DNA from: Ehretia macrophylla
Taxonomy: Eukaryota; Streptophyta; Magnoliopsida; Boraginales; Ehretiaceae
Direction: 5' to 3'
Assembly: GCA_037974665.1 (NCBI GenBank)
Contig: CM075765.1
Coordinates: 19,171,648-19,235,647, forward strand
DNA length: 64,000 nucleotides
This document shows positions 26,801 to 39,085 of the stretch, piece after piece; positions within the stretch are counted from its first letter, which is position 1; every line of letters starts with the position of its first letter. The notes beneath the pieces are model-generated. The model was not told the origin of the DNA, searched no databases, and worked only from the letters and a program-made list of their open reading frames with translations. The translations under genes were made by a program, and so were the position numbers.

Positions 26801-29800
26801 TTTACACTGCAAACTGACATTCAAAAAGAAGTTGTTTCGAGAGTCAGATGAAGCTATTACAGACCCAATGTTTGTGCAGTTATGCTATGTTCAAGTATGC
26901 AACATTATTTCCTTCACAGTTTTGTTGTGAGATGGATTATATTTAGTGATCTCATTTTTTAAGTCAAACTGTTTGTTACTTCTGGTCTTCATGATACATT
27001 ATCGCGTATTTACAGTTGCAACATGATTACATATTGGGCAATTATCCAGTTGGAAGGGACGATGCGGCACAGCTGTCTGCATTGCAGATCTTGGTTGAAA
27101 TTGGATATGTTGTTGGCCCTGAATCATGCACGTTAGTGGCTCCTGCATTTTTATTTAACTTTTTATATCCAGTCTGTTACATTTTGTTTTTCCATTTTCC
27201 TTTTGCTGCTTGCTGCCTTCATAGTTTATTTCATTCAACTGGTGCTTGTGCTTTTTCATATTGTTATGATATCTCTGGATTGCTGTCCAGTATCATATTC
27301 AGCATCACTTAGCTTTCAGAACTGCTTGATGCAAAGTTTTTATATTATTGATTTCTATGATGAGGGATGCAAATTCCATTATGCATGTTTCCTTCACTAA
27401 TAAAATTCTTTATTTGTCTAGTGACTGGTCATCACTTCTGGAGCGATTTCTTCCTAGGCAGATTGCTATTACTCGAGCAAAGAGGGACTGGGAATTGGAG
27501 ATCCTTTCTCGTTATCGTTCACTGGTATGAAAAATCATTTGAAATCAACTCAATAGATAAAGTGTACAATAATTTCCATCGTCTTCCATAGCTTTTTCCT
27601 TTTTGTGTGACAAAGAGTTTGTCTTCTCCCATATCCTTATTTTTTTTAAATCCGTTGGTATCCGAGCTTTGCCCGACTTCTCCCATATTCTTATTAACGG
27701 CTCTCTTGTAAATATTTTGTTGAATAATAATTGCCATGTAATTTTTCCACAATTTATACATAAATAATGTGTTTCTGCTGTCAATTAGTATGAAAAATGT
27801 AGATGATACATTTAATTGTTTCCTTATCTCTTCAAATTTCCAGCATGCTCTTGCTTTTCCTTTATTATTGATGAAATCAATGCTGAGCTTGGGGTAGCAT
27901 ATATTCTATATTCATAAGCTTCCGTAATTGGATATTTGTTGCTATAGGAAAATTTGACAAAAGATGATGCAAGGCAACAATTTCTGCGGATCCTAAGAAC
28001 ACTTCCCTATGGGAATTCAGTTTTCTTCAGCGTTCGGAAGATTGATGACCCCATTGGACTTCTTCCAGGAAAGATAGTATTGGGCATCAATAAACGCGGG
28101 GTCTGTTGTGAATTGTTAGATTGCTATAAAATCTTTGCCAGCTAAGAATTTTATTTACCTGATTGTGTATGTATATCCGCCAACAGGTCCATTTTTTCCG
28201 TCCAGTTCCAAAGGAATATCTGCATTCAGCTGAATTAAGAGACATTATGCAATTTGGTAGCAGTAATACTGCTGTCTTCTTTAAGATGAGAGTTGCCGGG
28301 GTCTTACATATATTTCAGTTTGAAACTAAGCAGGTGAGATATTTGTATTCTTCTCAATAGGTTTATGTCTTGCATCTCATTGGTTGCCTTTCCGCTTTAC
28401 TTTTGTAATTAGAATCAACTTTCTTGTTTTATGCAGGGAGAGGAAATTTGTGTTGCCCTTCAAACACATATAAATGATGTGATGTTACGCCGCTACTCTA
28501 AAGCACGATCTGCTGCTAATGGTTCAGTTAATGGAGATCTCCCCTACAATCCTAAACCTCCCAGTCTGGACAGTGTCGAGAAACGCGTTCAGGATCTATC
28601 AAGAGCTCTTGAAGAATCAAAGAAGAGAGCTAATCAGGTCAGTAGTGTTGATGGATGGAGAGCCAATCATTTAAGACTAAATAGCAGCTTGTTGATTGGT
28701 AAAGAAGCCCTTGTCTTTGATCATCATAGACACAATTATGCAGGATTGATAATTAAGTAACTTGTCGACAGAGCTTTGACAGATGTTGGTCGCACACTCG
28801 CACTTGTGTTTCCTTTCTTTGTTAATGTTTTAATTGAATTATCTTTAGCGGTTCCCTCCCCTTTCACAAAAGAAAGCAAAAGGAAGAAAGGAACGGGAAA
28901 ATAAAGAAGATGAGGAGTTGCTAAAAGATGACCAGAAGTTGACAAACTAGTTTTTTCCTTCCTCCGAACCATTTTGGGTGTCATGTGAAGAGAGATAAAT
29001 TGTCTGTATTTACTTTCTTTTACTACGTGGTACGAGGTTCATCATTTGGGTATGCTTATACAGTTGCAAGATGATTTGGAAGAAAAGCAAAGACAAGAAG
29101 TAAAAATGCAAGAGGAACTTGAGAGCTTGAAAGATAGCTTGAGAACTGAAAGGAAAAATGTAGCTGAAATTATGTCTGACCGAGATAAATTGAGATCTTT
29201 ATGCGATGAAAAAGATTCTGCTCTTCAGGTATTAATTTTTAAAATGCTCTATAATGTGCTCATGTACTATATTTGTTATTATTAATGTCCAAAATTGTAT
29301 TTTCAGTTCCTTATTTCAGCACGTCTTATTTATAGGCTGCAGTATTGGAGAAGCGGAGCATGGAAGTGAGGCTTGCAAAACTAAGTACTCAAGGATTAGA
29401 AAGTAATATTAGAAAGGAATTGGTTGAAGCAAATAACCAGGTATGACATGGAGCTTATTTCAATACTAAGTTTGACCATAGACATTTTTGTCTTTGATTT
29501 GCTCTCGACTAACATGTACTTTTTGGATCTTAACCACATTTGATATAAATTGTTTGTTCCAACTTTATTATAACAGTGTGTAATTATTGGTCTGTGATGG
29601 TTTGGTAAATTGTAGCATTAATGATGATTATTTGCAGATTATACATAAGATCCAAGATGAATTGAAAGCGCGCAGTGCAGAGTTGCGTGTGGCTGAAGAA
29701 ACTAACAGAAAAGTTGAGCATGAAAAAGCATTTTTGGAAGAAAAAGTTTCGAGGCTGGAAAAGAAGAAAACTGAAGAGGTATTCAAACTGATCTTTGACT

Positions 29801-32800
29801 TGGAGCTTTAAGAGTGTGTAGTCCATTTCCACTAAAGTATTTTATATGTCGTGTTGTAAAATTTGCAGACAGAAGTTCTTGCAAAAATTTTTGAACAGGA
29901 ACGCAAGGCATTGAAGCTTAAAATTTTCGATCTTGAAAAGAAGTTAGAAGAGGTCACACAAAATTTCGCGGTCACACAAACCGCTCTTTCCTCTAAGGAT
30001 ACAGAGTTGTCCACTTTGCAAAATAATCTCAGGGAATTGGAGGAACTGAGGGAAATGAAAGAAGTGAGAACATTATAATACTTTATCCTTGCTACTTATG
30101 GAAAAATGTCATAACCTTGCTAAATCCTTGTAGATTTTGTTTGATTTGTCGTTATTAAAGCTTTTAATTTGTGACTCCTTCATTTAGGATATTGATAGAA
30201 AGAATGAACAAACTGCTGCAATTTTGAAGATGCAAGGGGCTCAATTGGCTGAGATGGAGGCACTTTATAAGGAAGAACAAATATTAAGGAAACGATATTT
30301 CAACATGATAGAAGGTAGAAATGTTCTTCGCTTCCTTCTTCTCTCTGACAAAAGAACTATTTAACTTGACAAATTGAAAATTTTAGTCATTTTTCCTGTT
30401 AATGAAAGAGACTGCTTTTTGCACATTATTTACATTTGCAGACATGAAAGGAAAGATTAGAGTCTACTGCCGATTAAGGCCTCTTTGTGGAAAAGAAATT
30501 TCTGAGAGGGAAAGAAATGCCATCACAAGTATTGATGAGTTTACAGTTGAACATCTATGGAAAGATGAAGTAAAGCAACACATGTATGATTGTGTTTTTG
30601 ATGGCAATGCAACTCAGGAGGATGTTTTTGAGGATACAAAAGTAAGTTTGATGACTTCTTTCGTAATTTACTTATTGTGGCAATTTTTAACTAGTCTTTC
30701 ATGACTCAATTGTGTATTCGTCATTTAATAAAGTGAATTCATTGTAATGTCTCATTATTTCGATTAATGTTTCTCGTTGATGCAGTATTTGGTCCAATCT
30801 GCTGTTGACGGTTATAATGTGTGCATATTTGCCTATGGTCAAACTGGTTCTGGGAAGACATTTACAATCTATGGATCAGATAAGAATCCTGGACTCACCC
30901 CACGGGCTATTTCTGAACTATTTGCAATTATTAAGCGAGATAGTAAAAAGTTCTCATACTCCTTGAAGGTGCTTTACTGTTAGGAATAAAGTTGTCTTTG
31001 CTTTTATATGAGCATCAATGACTTGAATAGCATGCTTTTGTGTTAATTTACTAGTAACAATAATTCATCAACCAATTTATCTTGCAGGCTTACATGGTGG
31101 AGTTATACCAAGATACACTGATAGATCTTTTACTACCGAAGAATGCCAAACGCCTGAAGCTAGACATCAAAAAAGATTCTAAGGTGATATTATCAAAAAA
31201 ATTGTTACTTATAATTTTTTTATATAAATATTTATATTTCCGTTACTTATTCTCTCTTCTGTTCTAACTTCAGTCTGCCCATGCATCTGGTTTTGATGAA
31301 GGTTTTCTATTTAGTTAGGTTTTGAAACTTTCCCGACCATATTTTGATGTGCAGGGCATGGTTTCTGTTGAAAATGTGACAGTAGTACCCATTTCAACTT
31401 ACGAGGAACTAAAAAGCATAATCCAACGAGGATCAGATCAACGTCATACAACCGGGACTCTGATGAATGAGCAGAGCTCAAGATCGCATCTGATCCTCTC
31501 TGTTGTGATTGAAAGTACCAACCTGCAAACTCAGGCTGTAGCCAGAGGAAAGGTATTAATTTATTATTATTTTTGATAACTTGTATTCGTTGGAGATGCA
31601 TGAAATGTGGTCGTTATTAGAATTTTCAAGGAAAAAAATATTTTATTGGTAGTGGTATCTTTTGATAGTGTTTGGCGTCTGACATTCTGGGTGCTTCCTA
31701 CTTAAGTTGTAAATTTTAAAGTTTGAAGTTCCGATAATGCTTCTGTTTTTTATCTCTCACTTGGATAAACTTAATAATATCCAAGGCAAGTTAACCTTCT
31801 CAAGAGATTGGAAGTCCTGCCATGTTTTGTAGGAGTGCTACATTGTCATTGGTGATCTAGAATAGATCACGATATAACTTCTCTATGGTTCTTTTCTCGT
31901 GTGAAATGATTATAATCAATGTACTTGGGTATCTTTGGTGGAAGTTTCATACTTGAGGCTTAGTTGTGCTGGAAATTTTTTGAGTGAGGGTGCATGTGAT
32001 TGCACCTTTATAGAGATAAATCTGTACATTCCGTTGCATCTATTCTTCGTTTTGTGGTTCAAAATTGTATGCTTGTGCTTACATGATTTCTTAAAACATC
32101 TTGTGCAGCTAAGTTTTGTAGATCTTGCTGGTTCTGAAAGAATTAAAAAGTCAGGTTCTGCCGGTAGTCAACTGAAAGAAGCTCAGAGTATAAATAAATC
32201 ACTCTCAGCTCTTGGGGACGTCATTAGTGCTTTGTCATCGGGTGGTCAACATATACCTTACAGGAATCACAAGCTGACAATGTTAATGAGTGATTCTCTT
32301 GGTGGTAATGCTAAAACACTGATGTTCGTGAACATATCTCCAGCAGAATCAAACTTGGATGAGACCTACAATTCTCTAATGTATGTTCTTTATACACATA
32401 CGTATGCATGCACGCTCACACATTTAGTTAAATTCGTTACTGCCTCCATCTCATACAGATTCTCCAAACTGAATTTTCTCATGATCTTAGTATTGTATTT
32501 GACATCGGAATATTCTTATGAAAAAGATTATATAATTTGATTCGTCAAAAAAACTCTTTTCGCAACATAACCTTATATTGAAAGAAAGTAGCTTCTATTT
32601 TTTGAAAGTGTTCCGCTTATTTGCTTAAAGAATGGCCAAGGAATCAAGCCTTGAAACATCACTATAATTTATATTCACATGTCAACTGGTTTGGAGCTTG
32701 AATTATGTACAAGTTACCATATGCTCTTAAAATTAGGGCAATCTTCTTGGCCATCTAACTTGACACTGTTGGTTTTGTTGTCATGTAACCAGGTACGCCT

Positions 32801-32985
32801 CAAGAGTCAGATCCATTGTAAATGACCCCAGCAAAAATGTTTCGTCAAAGGAAGTGGCTCGTTTGAAGAAGCTGGTTGCATATTGGAAGGAGCAGGCTGG
32901 CCGAAGGGGAGATGACGAGGATCTGGAAGAGATCCAAGAGGAACGACATACAAGAGATAAGAGTGATGGTCGTCATTCCATGTGA
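23843..32985 (+). CDS. KCBP: Kinesin-like calmodulin-binding protein (KCBP/ZWICHEL)
   Basis: Plant-specific minus-end kinesin-14, Ca2+/calmodulin regulated, acting on microtubules in trichome shape and cell division. Exons: 23843-23997, 24180-24252, 24531-24662, 24745-24983, 25109-25436, 26526-26625, 26713-26894, 27016-27131, 27422-27524, 27948-28100, 28187-28333, 28437-28637, 29064-29228, 29336-29440, 29638-29778, 29869-30063, 30188-30314, 30442-30641, 30786-30968, 31088-31183, 31355-31552, 32109-32380, 32793-32985. Total 3804 nt, 1267 aa (Arabidopsis about 1260). Domains: MyTH4 about 115-275, FERM about 340-576, coiled coil about 600-885, C-terminal motor about 890-1210 with P-loop GQTGSGKT (972-979), switch I NEQSSRSH (1085-1092) and switch II DLAGSE (1118-1123), then the calmodulin-binding helix [16 protein letters not shown] about 1223-1238. 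The domain order MyTH4-FERM-coil-motor is diagnostic. All junctions keep frame; no lesions seen. Confidence 0.97.
24234..24443 (+). repeat. Duplication of exon 2 end and its splice donor in KCBP intron 2
   Basis: Copy 1 (24234-24329) covers the last 19 bases of KCBP exon 2, the donor and 77 bp of intron. Copy 2 (24348-24443) repeats it with a few changes, including the junction ttccag|gtagga at 24361-24370. The gene therefore has a second, decoy-like 5' splice site 114 bp downstream of the real one. Confidence 0.9.
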
Positions 32986-33305
32986 AGCAAATTTAGCGCG
33001 TAAATGGCGTATTTATTCGAGTTAAAAATCTTGCTTCGTGCCCCAGAGACCTAAAACTATGGAGAATGATGCACTGACTACATTGGCAATATTGGGTGCT
33101 GACAACATATGAAGTACTTGCTTGTATTGCCACCATTGTAGGTGGATGATGCCTCTTACAAAGTTTTGTCATGGCTGGAGAGAACTATACTTAGAATAGA
33201 AGGTTTCAACACACTGTTGTATAGAATGATGTGTATATTAACATTAACCAATTATTACAGAATCAAATATCAATGAACTTTGTATTGATTCTTTCCCATT
33301 TTCCC
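32986..33305 (+). other. Probable KCBP 3' UTR and downstream flank
   Basis: Follows the TGA at 32983-32985. A diverged second copy lies at 45285-45625, so this flank is the left part of a duplicated unit. No certain poly(A) signal was chosen. Confidence 0.5.
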
Positions 33306-33879
33306 GAGTTATGAAAAAGCATGATGAGGATATCTTTTATACTTTTCTTGGGAAAATGCTAAAAAACGAATTTGTCACCATCACATATACATAATGTGAC
33401 GTGTCAACATTATATGTAGTGATGATACGTGTTATTATTAACGACTGTCATTTTAAAAGAATTGCCCTCTCTTGTGCAATTTTCAGCAAGTTGAGTTTTC
33501 TCTTCATTTTTATAAATTGACCACTAACCCCTTCGACAAGCGATGTAAGATAGGCCAAAAATCTCTCTTGCACATCAATCTTGGTTAGCATACCATCAAT
33601 CTAGTTTCTCGCGGATCAATTCTTGTAATAGATGTTCTTGGCCTTCTCAATCCCAAAAACTAGCTCATAAACTAAGGCTTTTCTTTACACTTAATTTCTT
33701 CTATAATCAATGTTAAGGTAACCCAACAAGTCCAATTTCCAATCCTAGTTGTAAAAATCGAGTCAACTCAGCTTGTAAAAATGGGACGGGTTTCTATTTA
33801 ATTATGGAATGCTCTAATACACATATAAACTCCATCATCATGTAAAGTTCACTTCTATCCTAAACTCATCTACACTCCA
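33306..33879. repeat. Local tandem repeat, copy 1
   Basis: Begins gagttatgaaaaagcatgat and continues through gtgcaattttcagcaagttg and ccccttcgacaagcgatgta. The same series recurs at 33880-36240, there split by a LINE. A more diverged version lies at about 45625-46860 in unit B. Noncoding. Confidence 0.85.
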
Positions 33880-36240
33880 GAGTTATGAAAAAGCATGATG
33901 AGGATATTTTTTTTATTTTTTTTTAGAAAAATGCTCAAAAACGAATTTGTCACCATCACATGTGTCAACATTACATGCAGTAGAATTTCCTCAAAAGCTG
34001 CTAAAGATACTCTCATTAAGTCAGTACTTCAAGCTCTTCCCTCTTTTGTTATGTCAACTTTTCTTTTACCTAAGAATGTTTGCACATGAATTTCCTCAAA
34101 AGCTGCTAATTTCTGGTGGGGGAGGAATGGTAAAAATGGGATCCACTGGATCAAGTGGGAGGACCTCACAGAATCAAGAAGAAAAGGTCTCGGTTTCAAG
34201 GACCGTCACTGCTTTAACCTTGCAATGATTGCGAAACAAGCTTGGAGGATTCAATCTATGCCTCACAGCTTTACTTCTAAATTTCTCAAGGGAATTTACT
34301 TTGCAGACGGAAACTTTTGGAATGCAAAGCCAAAAAGAACAGCCTCTTGGTCTTGGAGGAGTATATTGAAAGGAAGAGTGTTAATCCAGAAAAAAAGCGG
34401 TTTGGGTTATTGGCAATGGTGAAAAGGTGACTATCTGGAGCGATAGATGGCTGGAAAAATATGATTCTCTTCCTCGCCGAGGTGATTCTGATCCAATTTG
34501 GGTGAGTGAGCTAATTGACTCCCAAAATAGGAGATGGAAAGAAGACCTGATCAGAAGCCTTTTTAACATGGAGATTGTGGAAGAGATCCTTGCAACTTTC
34601 ATTCCAAGCAACGAGCAAGCCTCACAGCTAATGGGATTCTGAGTGTCAAACCAGCCTATTATGTTGCAAAAGAATCCAATAGCTACAGTAGCGCAAGATC
34701 ATCCAAAGAGGCAAGCTCTTCTTTTGTGGATCCTCCTACAATTTGGAAAACTTGATTTGGAATTGCTATGCTCCTCCCAAGGTAGAAAATTTGCAAGAAT
34801 GCACTGCCAAGTAATGAGAATAGATTTAAAAGGAAATGTGCTATCAATCCTTTGTGTGTTATTTGCCCAGATGAAGTTGAGTCCTTAGCGCACCTTTTCC
34901 TTGTTATGTTCGTGGGCACAAAGACTATGGTTTGCTTCACCTTTACAATGCCAGCCAAACCCAGCAAATGTCAGGAGAATGAGCGAATGGATTAGTTATG
35001 TTGTGCAAGCATGTGTTGAAGTTGGGTATAAAATGGAAGAAGCTGCCACGCTGGTTGCTATTTATTGTTGGCAAATTTGGAAGCATAGGAATGAAGTCTG
35101 CCTTGAAGGAAAGGAAGTTTCAATTGATAAAGTTCTAATCTATCAGAAATCAACAAAGTCAGGATTCTAAATCTTCACAGTCCTTTTATTTCTCCTCGCG
35201 ATCACTCTGTAACACCCTCCTTTTGGTCACCTCCACTTTATCAAGAACTCAAGTTCAATATTGATGCATCCTTTTGTGGTGGTAGAAAACAACTATTGCC
35301 TTTATTTGCAGAAAATAGGAAGGTCATCTAATCTTCGGTCAAACTTCATCAATTCTGTGCAACTCTACAACTAAAGCAGAAGCGATGGCTATTAGAAGCA
35401 CTTGTATCTTTGCAACGCAGCTTCAGATAACCAACATTACAATTGAAAGTGATGCACAAACAGTTATCAACATAATCAAGTTTATGGATATCACTCCAAA
35501 CTGGAAAGCTAGAGCCATCATGGACGATGTTCAAAGATTGTGATAGGATTTACTAATATTAGGTTCTCCTATATTCGAAGAACTGCGAATAGATCGTGTG
35601 ATTGGGTTGCTAAAGAGAAATTGAAAGAGTCGTTATCTATAGATTGAACTTCTAATATTCCATTGTGTTTGTATCAATTATTAAATTTGGACTTCTACCC
35701 TACAGGAGTTGGTTAATTTGTATGTTTTTTTATGCAATATATTCTCTTTTGACCAATTTTTTTTTTATTACATGCAGTGATGGTACGTGTTATTATTAAC
35801 GACTGCCATTTTAAAAAAATTTCTCTCTCTTGTGCAATTTTCAGCAAGTTGGAGTTTTCTCTTCATCTTTGTAAATTGACTACTAACCCCTTCGACAAGC
35901 GATGTAAGATAGGCCAAAAATCTCTCTCTTGCACATCAATCTTGGTTGGCATACCATCAGTCTAGTTTCTTGCGAATCAAGACTTATTGAAAGCTTAGAT
36001 CTAATATTTGTAATAGATGTTCTTGGCCTTCTCAATCCCAAAAACTAGCTCATAAACTAAGATTTTTTTTTACACTTAATTTTTTTTATAATCGATATGA
36101 GATAACCCAATAAATCTAGTTTCCTATCCTAATTCTAAAAATTGAATCAAAATAGGATGGGTTTCTATTTAATTATGAAATCCTCTAATATACATATAAA
36201 CTTCATCATTATATGAAATTTATTTCTATCTTAAACTCGT
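33880..36240. repeat. Local tandem repeat, copy 2, split by a LINE
   Basis: Copy 2 of the preceding repeat: 33880-33981 left part and 35767-36240 right part. Once the LINE and one TSD copy are discounted it aligns along its whole length with copy 1. Confidence 0.85.
33982..35766 (+). mobile_element. 5'-truncated LINE insertion with 12-bp TSD
   Basis: Broken + strand frames encode the C-terminal part of a plant LINE ORF2: the post-RT segment (FNLAMIAKQAWRI, FWNAK, SWSWRSIL, VTIWSDRW), the zf-RVT region (CVICPDEVESLAHLFL, LWFASPL, WQIWKHRNEV) and an RNase H-like end (TTKAEAMAIRS, IESDAQTVINI, SCDWVAKEKL). Stops and frameshifts make it dead. It is flanked by attacatgcagt at 33970-33981 and 35767-35778. 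The paralogous empty site (attatatgtagt) is in copy 1 near 33400. The 3' end is a T-rich run rather than poly(A), a mild oddity. Confidence 0.85.
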
Positions 36241-36433
36241 ATAGTCAAATAAAAGAAATTTTCCATAAAAATGGGCAATTCAAGTGCACTTCTAAACGTG
36301 TCAGTCTTACTGTTAATCAGAAAAAGACAAAATGCATATAGTACAAAAGCATTGAATCTTCCGCAAGGTACTAAGTAACAACGAAGAAACAAAAGAGAGG
36401 AACATTATCATACTGGTTTAATTATTAGAATAA

Positions 36434-36794
36434 CGGTAAATGGTTAAAATGGTCCTTTAATTTTGAATTTTGTAATATTTTTATTTTTTATTTATTAATT
36501 GTGATAAATTGATTTTTTTTCTTTAAATTTGTGTTGTTGTTAATTTTTTTAACAAATTTCATCAATTTTTTTAACGCGAATTGCATGTGTCCGATACGCG
36601 ACCAACTTAATTAAGATTTTGGAAAAATCATGTGCCGAGTGCATGTAATCTAAATTAAAAAATTAACCAAATTTGTTATAAGAACTAACGGTGTCACAAA
36701 TTTAAAAATAAATGATTAATTTATTACGTTTAATAAATAAAAGATAAAAATATCAAAAATTTTAAAAATAAAAAACCATTTTAGTCAATTACAC
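36434..36794. mobile_element. Long-TIR MITE, Mutator-like, 9-bp TSD
   Basis: 361 bp foldback element. The left arm (aaatggttaaaatggtcctt) and the reverse complement of the right arm (ending aaccattttagtcaattaca) pair over roughly 100 bp. Flanked by ttagaataa at 36425-36433 and 36795-36803. No coding capacity. The 9-bp TSD and long TIRs suggest a Mutator-type MITE. The same spot in unit B (about 47020-47045) lacks it. Confidence 0.8.
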
Positions 36795-36803
36795 TTAGAA
36801 TAA

Positions 36804-37350
36804 TAGTCATCACTAGATGTGTACAAAATGTTTCAGTACATGGTATATCTCATTTATGAATTACTTTTTAAAACGTTAACGTAAATTTCACGTGCAGCTA
36901 CAGATAATCCGTGGGACACATTTTTGGCCGGCCAAAGTGTCACAATCTACGTAATTGCGGACGGCTGTCGAGGTAGAATGCGTGGGTTTATGCAATTTTT
37001 TTTTTTTTTTTTTTTGTCTAAGTCAAAGGATTATGCAAAAACTTAGTGATAGTCAATGGTACACATTCAAATATGCTTATCACGATTCAAATTTAAAAAT
37101 TTAAACCCTCATTTAAATATATTTATTAGTTTTTAGTTTCAGATTGTATCAGTAAATAAGGCTCATATCTTAAATTTAGAAATAATCTTTTACATTAAAT
37201 ATTGATTATACCCAAATTAATTAACTCAATTTATTACTGAATTTGTAAATAAGACTTGTAAATTTAGAGGATAAGTGTTTTGAATCAAAATATTGATTAG
37301 ACCTCAAATAATTAATTCAATTTATTACTTAAACTTGTGACATAACTCAA
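36804..37350. other. Intergenic spacer upstream of DAO-A
   Basis: AT-rich noncoding sequence. A GC-richer patch at 36895-36990 contains ggccggcc. No gene or TE termini are recognised. Confidence 0.4.
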
Positions 37351-37741
37351 AGAAAAAATTACACAAATAGTCCTATTGTTTCATTAAAATTTTAAATTCG
37401 TCAATAATATTTAAAATTAGTCAATTTAGTTTATATTATTTTTTAAAAAATTTTAAATTCGTCCTTATTGTTTAAAATCAGCCAATTTGATTCTTATTAT
37501 TTTTTTAAAAAATTAATTTAGTTTCTATTATTTCTTAAAAAAAATTAATTTAGTCCATGCAAGTTATCCCTATTTGGAGACTAAATTAATTTTTTTTGAA
37601 AAATTGTATGAATTAAATTAATTAATTTTAAATAATAGAGATAATTTTAAATTTTTTAGAAAATAATAAAATTTAAATTAATTAATTTTGAATTATAAAA
37701 ACGAATTTGAAAATTTAAAAAAATAATAGAAACACATTTTC
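37351..37741. mobile_element. Foldback MITE in the DAO-A promoter, 10-bp TSD
   Basis: 391 bp, very AT-rich, with arms that fold onto each other (left aaattttaaattcgtc, right pairing through gaatttgaaaattt). Flanked by cataactcaa at 37341-37350 and 37742-37751. It ends 136 bp before the DAO-A ATG. Mutator-like by TSD length. Confidence 0.75.
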
Positions 37742-38011
37742 CATAACTCAATAATATGTTTGATAACGTAAGACATGACATCACCCTGAAAAGACAATGG
37801 AAGCATCAAAGTCCCATAAACAACTACAACTCCAAAATCCAACAAAGCTCCCATAATTCATGCACAAGGCAGGCAACATGGACACTACCAGTACAATCCC
37901 AGTGATAGATTTAGAAGATTTTCCAAACCAGACAAGAAAATTGATGAAGGCATGTGACGAATGGGGATGTTTCAGGATAGTTAACCATGGCAAGATTCTG
38001 CCAGTGACACT

Positions 38012-38178
38012 TGATAACGATGTGCTAGATTTATTAGTCTTGTGCTTGGCATATTTGTACTTATCTTATCACAGCTTGTATACTTATCTTCAATTACTGA
38101 TGTATTATAAATAAGCACACTTGTAAACATTAAACATACAGGGAAATATACAACATATTTTGAGTGTAAATCTCTTCA
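38012..38178 (+). repeat. 5' LTR of the copia element
   Basis: 167 bp, starts tgataacgatgtg and ends aaatctcttca. Contains a TATA-like tataaata at 38106-38113, a likely core promoter. Confidence 0.95.
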
Positions 38179-38190
38179 TGGTATCAGCAG
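38179..38190 (+). other. Primer-binding site (initiator Met tRNA type)
   Basis: tggtatcagcag directly follows the 5' LTR. It matches the usual plant copia tRNA-iMet complementary site (tggtatcagagc) at its first nine bases. Confidence 0.85.
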
Positions 38191-38293
38191 ACCTCTTAGA
38201 CTAACAATCCTTCCCACAGCCAAACACTATATCGTCCAAATCACATCAAACACTTATAACCTCCGCTACTCTCTCCTCTCTAGTTAATCCACC

Positions 38294-39085
38294 ATGACCT
38301 CCACCGCCTCTGTTCAGTCCTCCACCGCTGCTCCCTCCACCGCCTCTGCTCAGTCCTCCACCGCTGCTACCTCTACTACCATATCTTCCGTCTCCATCTT
38401 CTCTCTACCGTCCGCTAACGTCAAGCTTTATGTTACTGTACTTCTTGATCACTCCAATTACTTGACTTGGCAAACCCAGATGCTCAATTTCCTTACCTTC
38501 AACAAGCTCCTGGGCTACGTCAATGGCTACGTCAAGAAACCCACTCTTCCTGACTCTGCTACTGACCACGATCATGCGACCGTTGCTTCTGAACTGGACA
38601 ATTGGTTGTGTTATGATCGTTTTGTCACAGCATGTATCACGTCCACTCTCTCGGAATCTCTCGTTCATCAGGCGACAGGCTTCGACTCCGCTCATTCTCT
38701 CTGGCAGTCCCTTCGCGAGTCATTCCAACACCAATCCATGGCACGCAAATCCCTCTTGCGTGTTCAACTGCGTACTTTAAAAAAAGGCAATCTCTCTATC
38801 GCCGAGTATCTCCAGCAAATACATATTGTCACCACTGCTCTTGCCGCAGTTGGTGATGCTCTCTCTGATTCAGACATGGTTAGTGCAACTCTCGAGGGTC
38901 TCCCCAAGGAATATCGTCCGTTTGTTACTTCTGTCGAACAGTTGGTAGACACTCCATCCTTCTCCCACGTTCGTGCTAAACTCCTCGTATACGAACAGAG
39001 GATTCTTTTGGATGACCCTCCTTCTTCTCATTTCTCACATTGGCTTCTCTACTTTTTGATCTTCAGATCGCAAATTTTCACTTAA
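38294..39085 (+). CDS. Copia gag, C-terminally truncated
   Basis: 263 codons from an ATG after a Kozak-like acc. A Ser/Thr/Ala-rich start is followed by the plant copia gag (UBN2-type) region: LLDHSNYLTWQTQMLNFL, WLCYDRFVTACI, SLWQSLRESF, SIAEYLQQI. Expected next parts, the CCHC zinc knuckle and the aspartic protease with its DSG active site, are absent. Around 39035-39060 the sequence jumps to the end of the protease region (SSDRKFSLNDILHVPHITRN) in the +1 frame. This points to an internal deletion of several hundred bases that also broke gag-pol continuity. Confidence 0.85.
   Translation: MTSTASVQSSTAAPSTASAQSSTAATSTTISSVSIFSLPSANVKLYVTVLLDHSNYLTWQTQMLNFLTFNKLLGYVNGYVKKPTLPDSATDHDHATVASELDNWLCYDRFVTACITSTLSESLVHQATGFDSAHSLWQSLRESFQHQSMARKSLLRVQLRTLKKGNLSIAEYLQQIHIVTTALAAVGDALSDSDMVSATLEGLPKEYRPFVTSVEQLVDTPSFSHVRAKLLVYEQRILLDDPPSSHFSHWLLYFLIFRSQIFT

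Noticed and set aside
37860-37862. Earlier in-frame ATG for DAO-A
   Set aside because: Not shared with DAO-B, whose start aligns with 37878.
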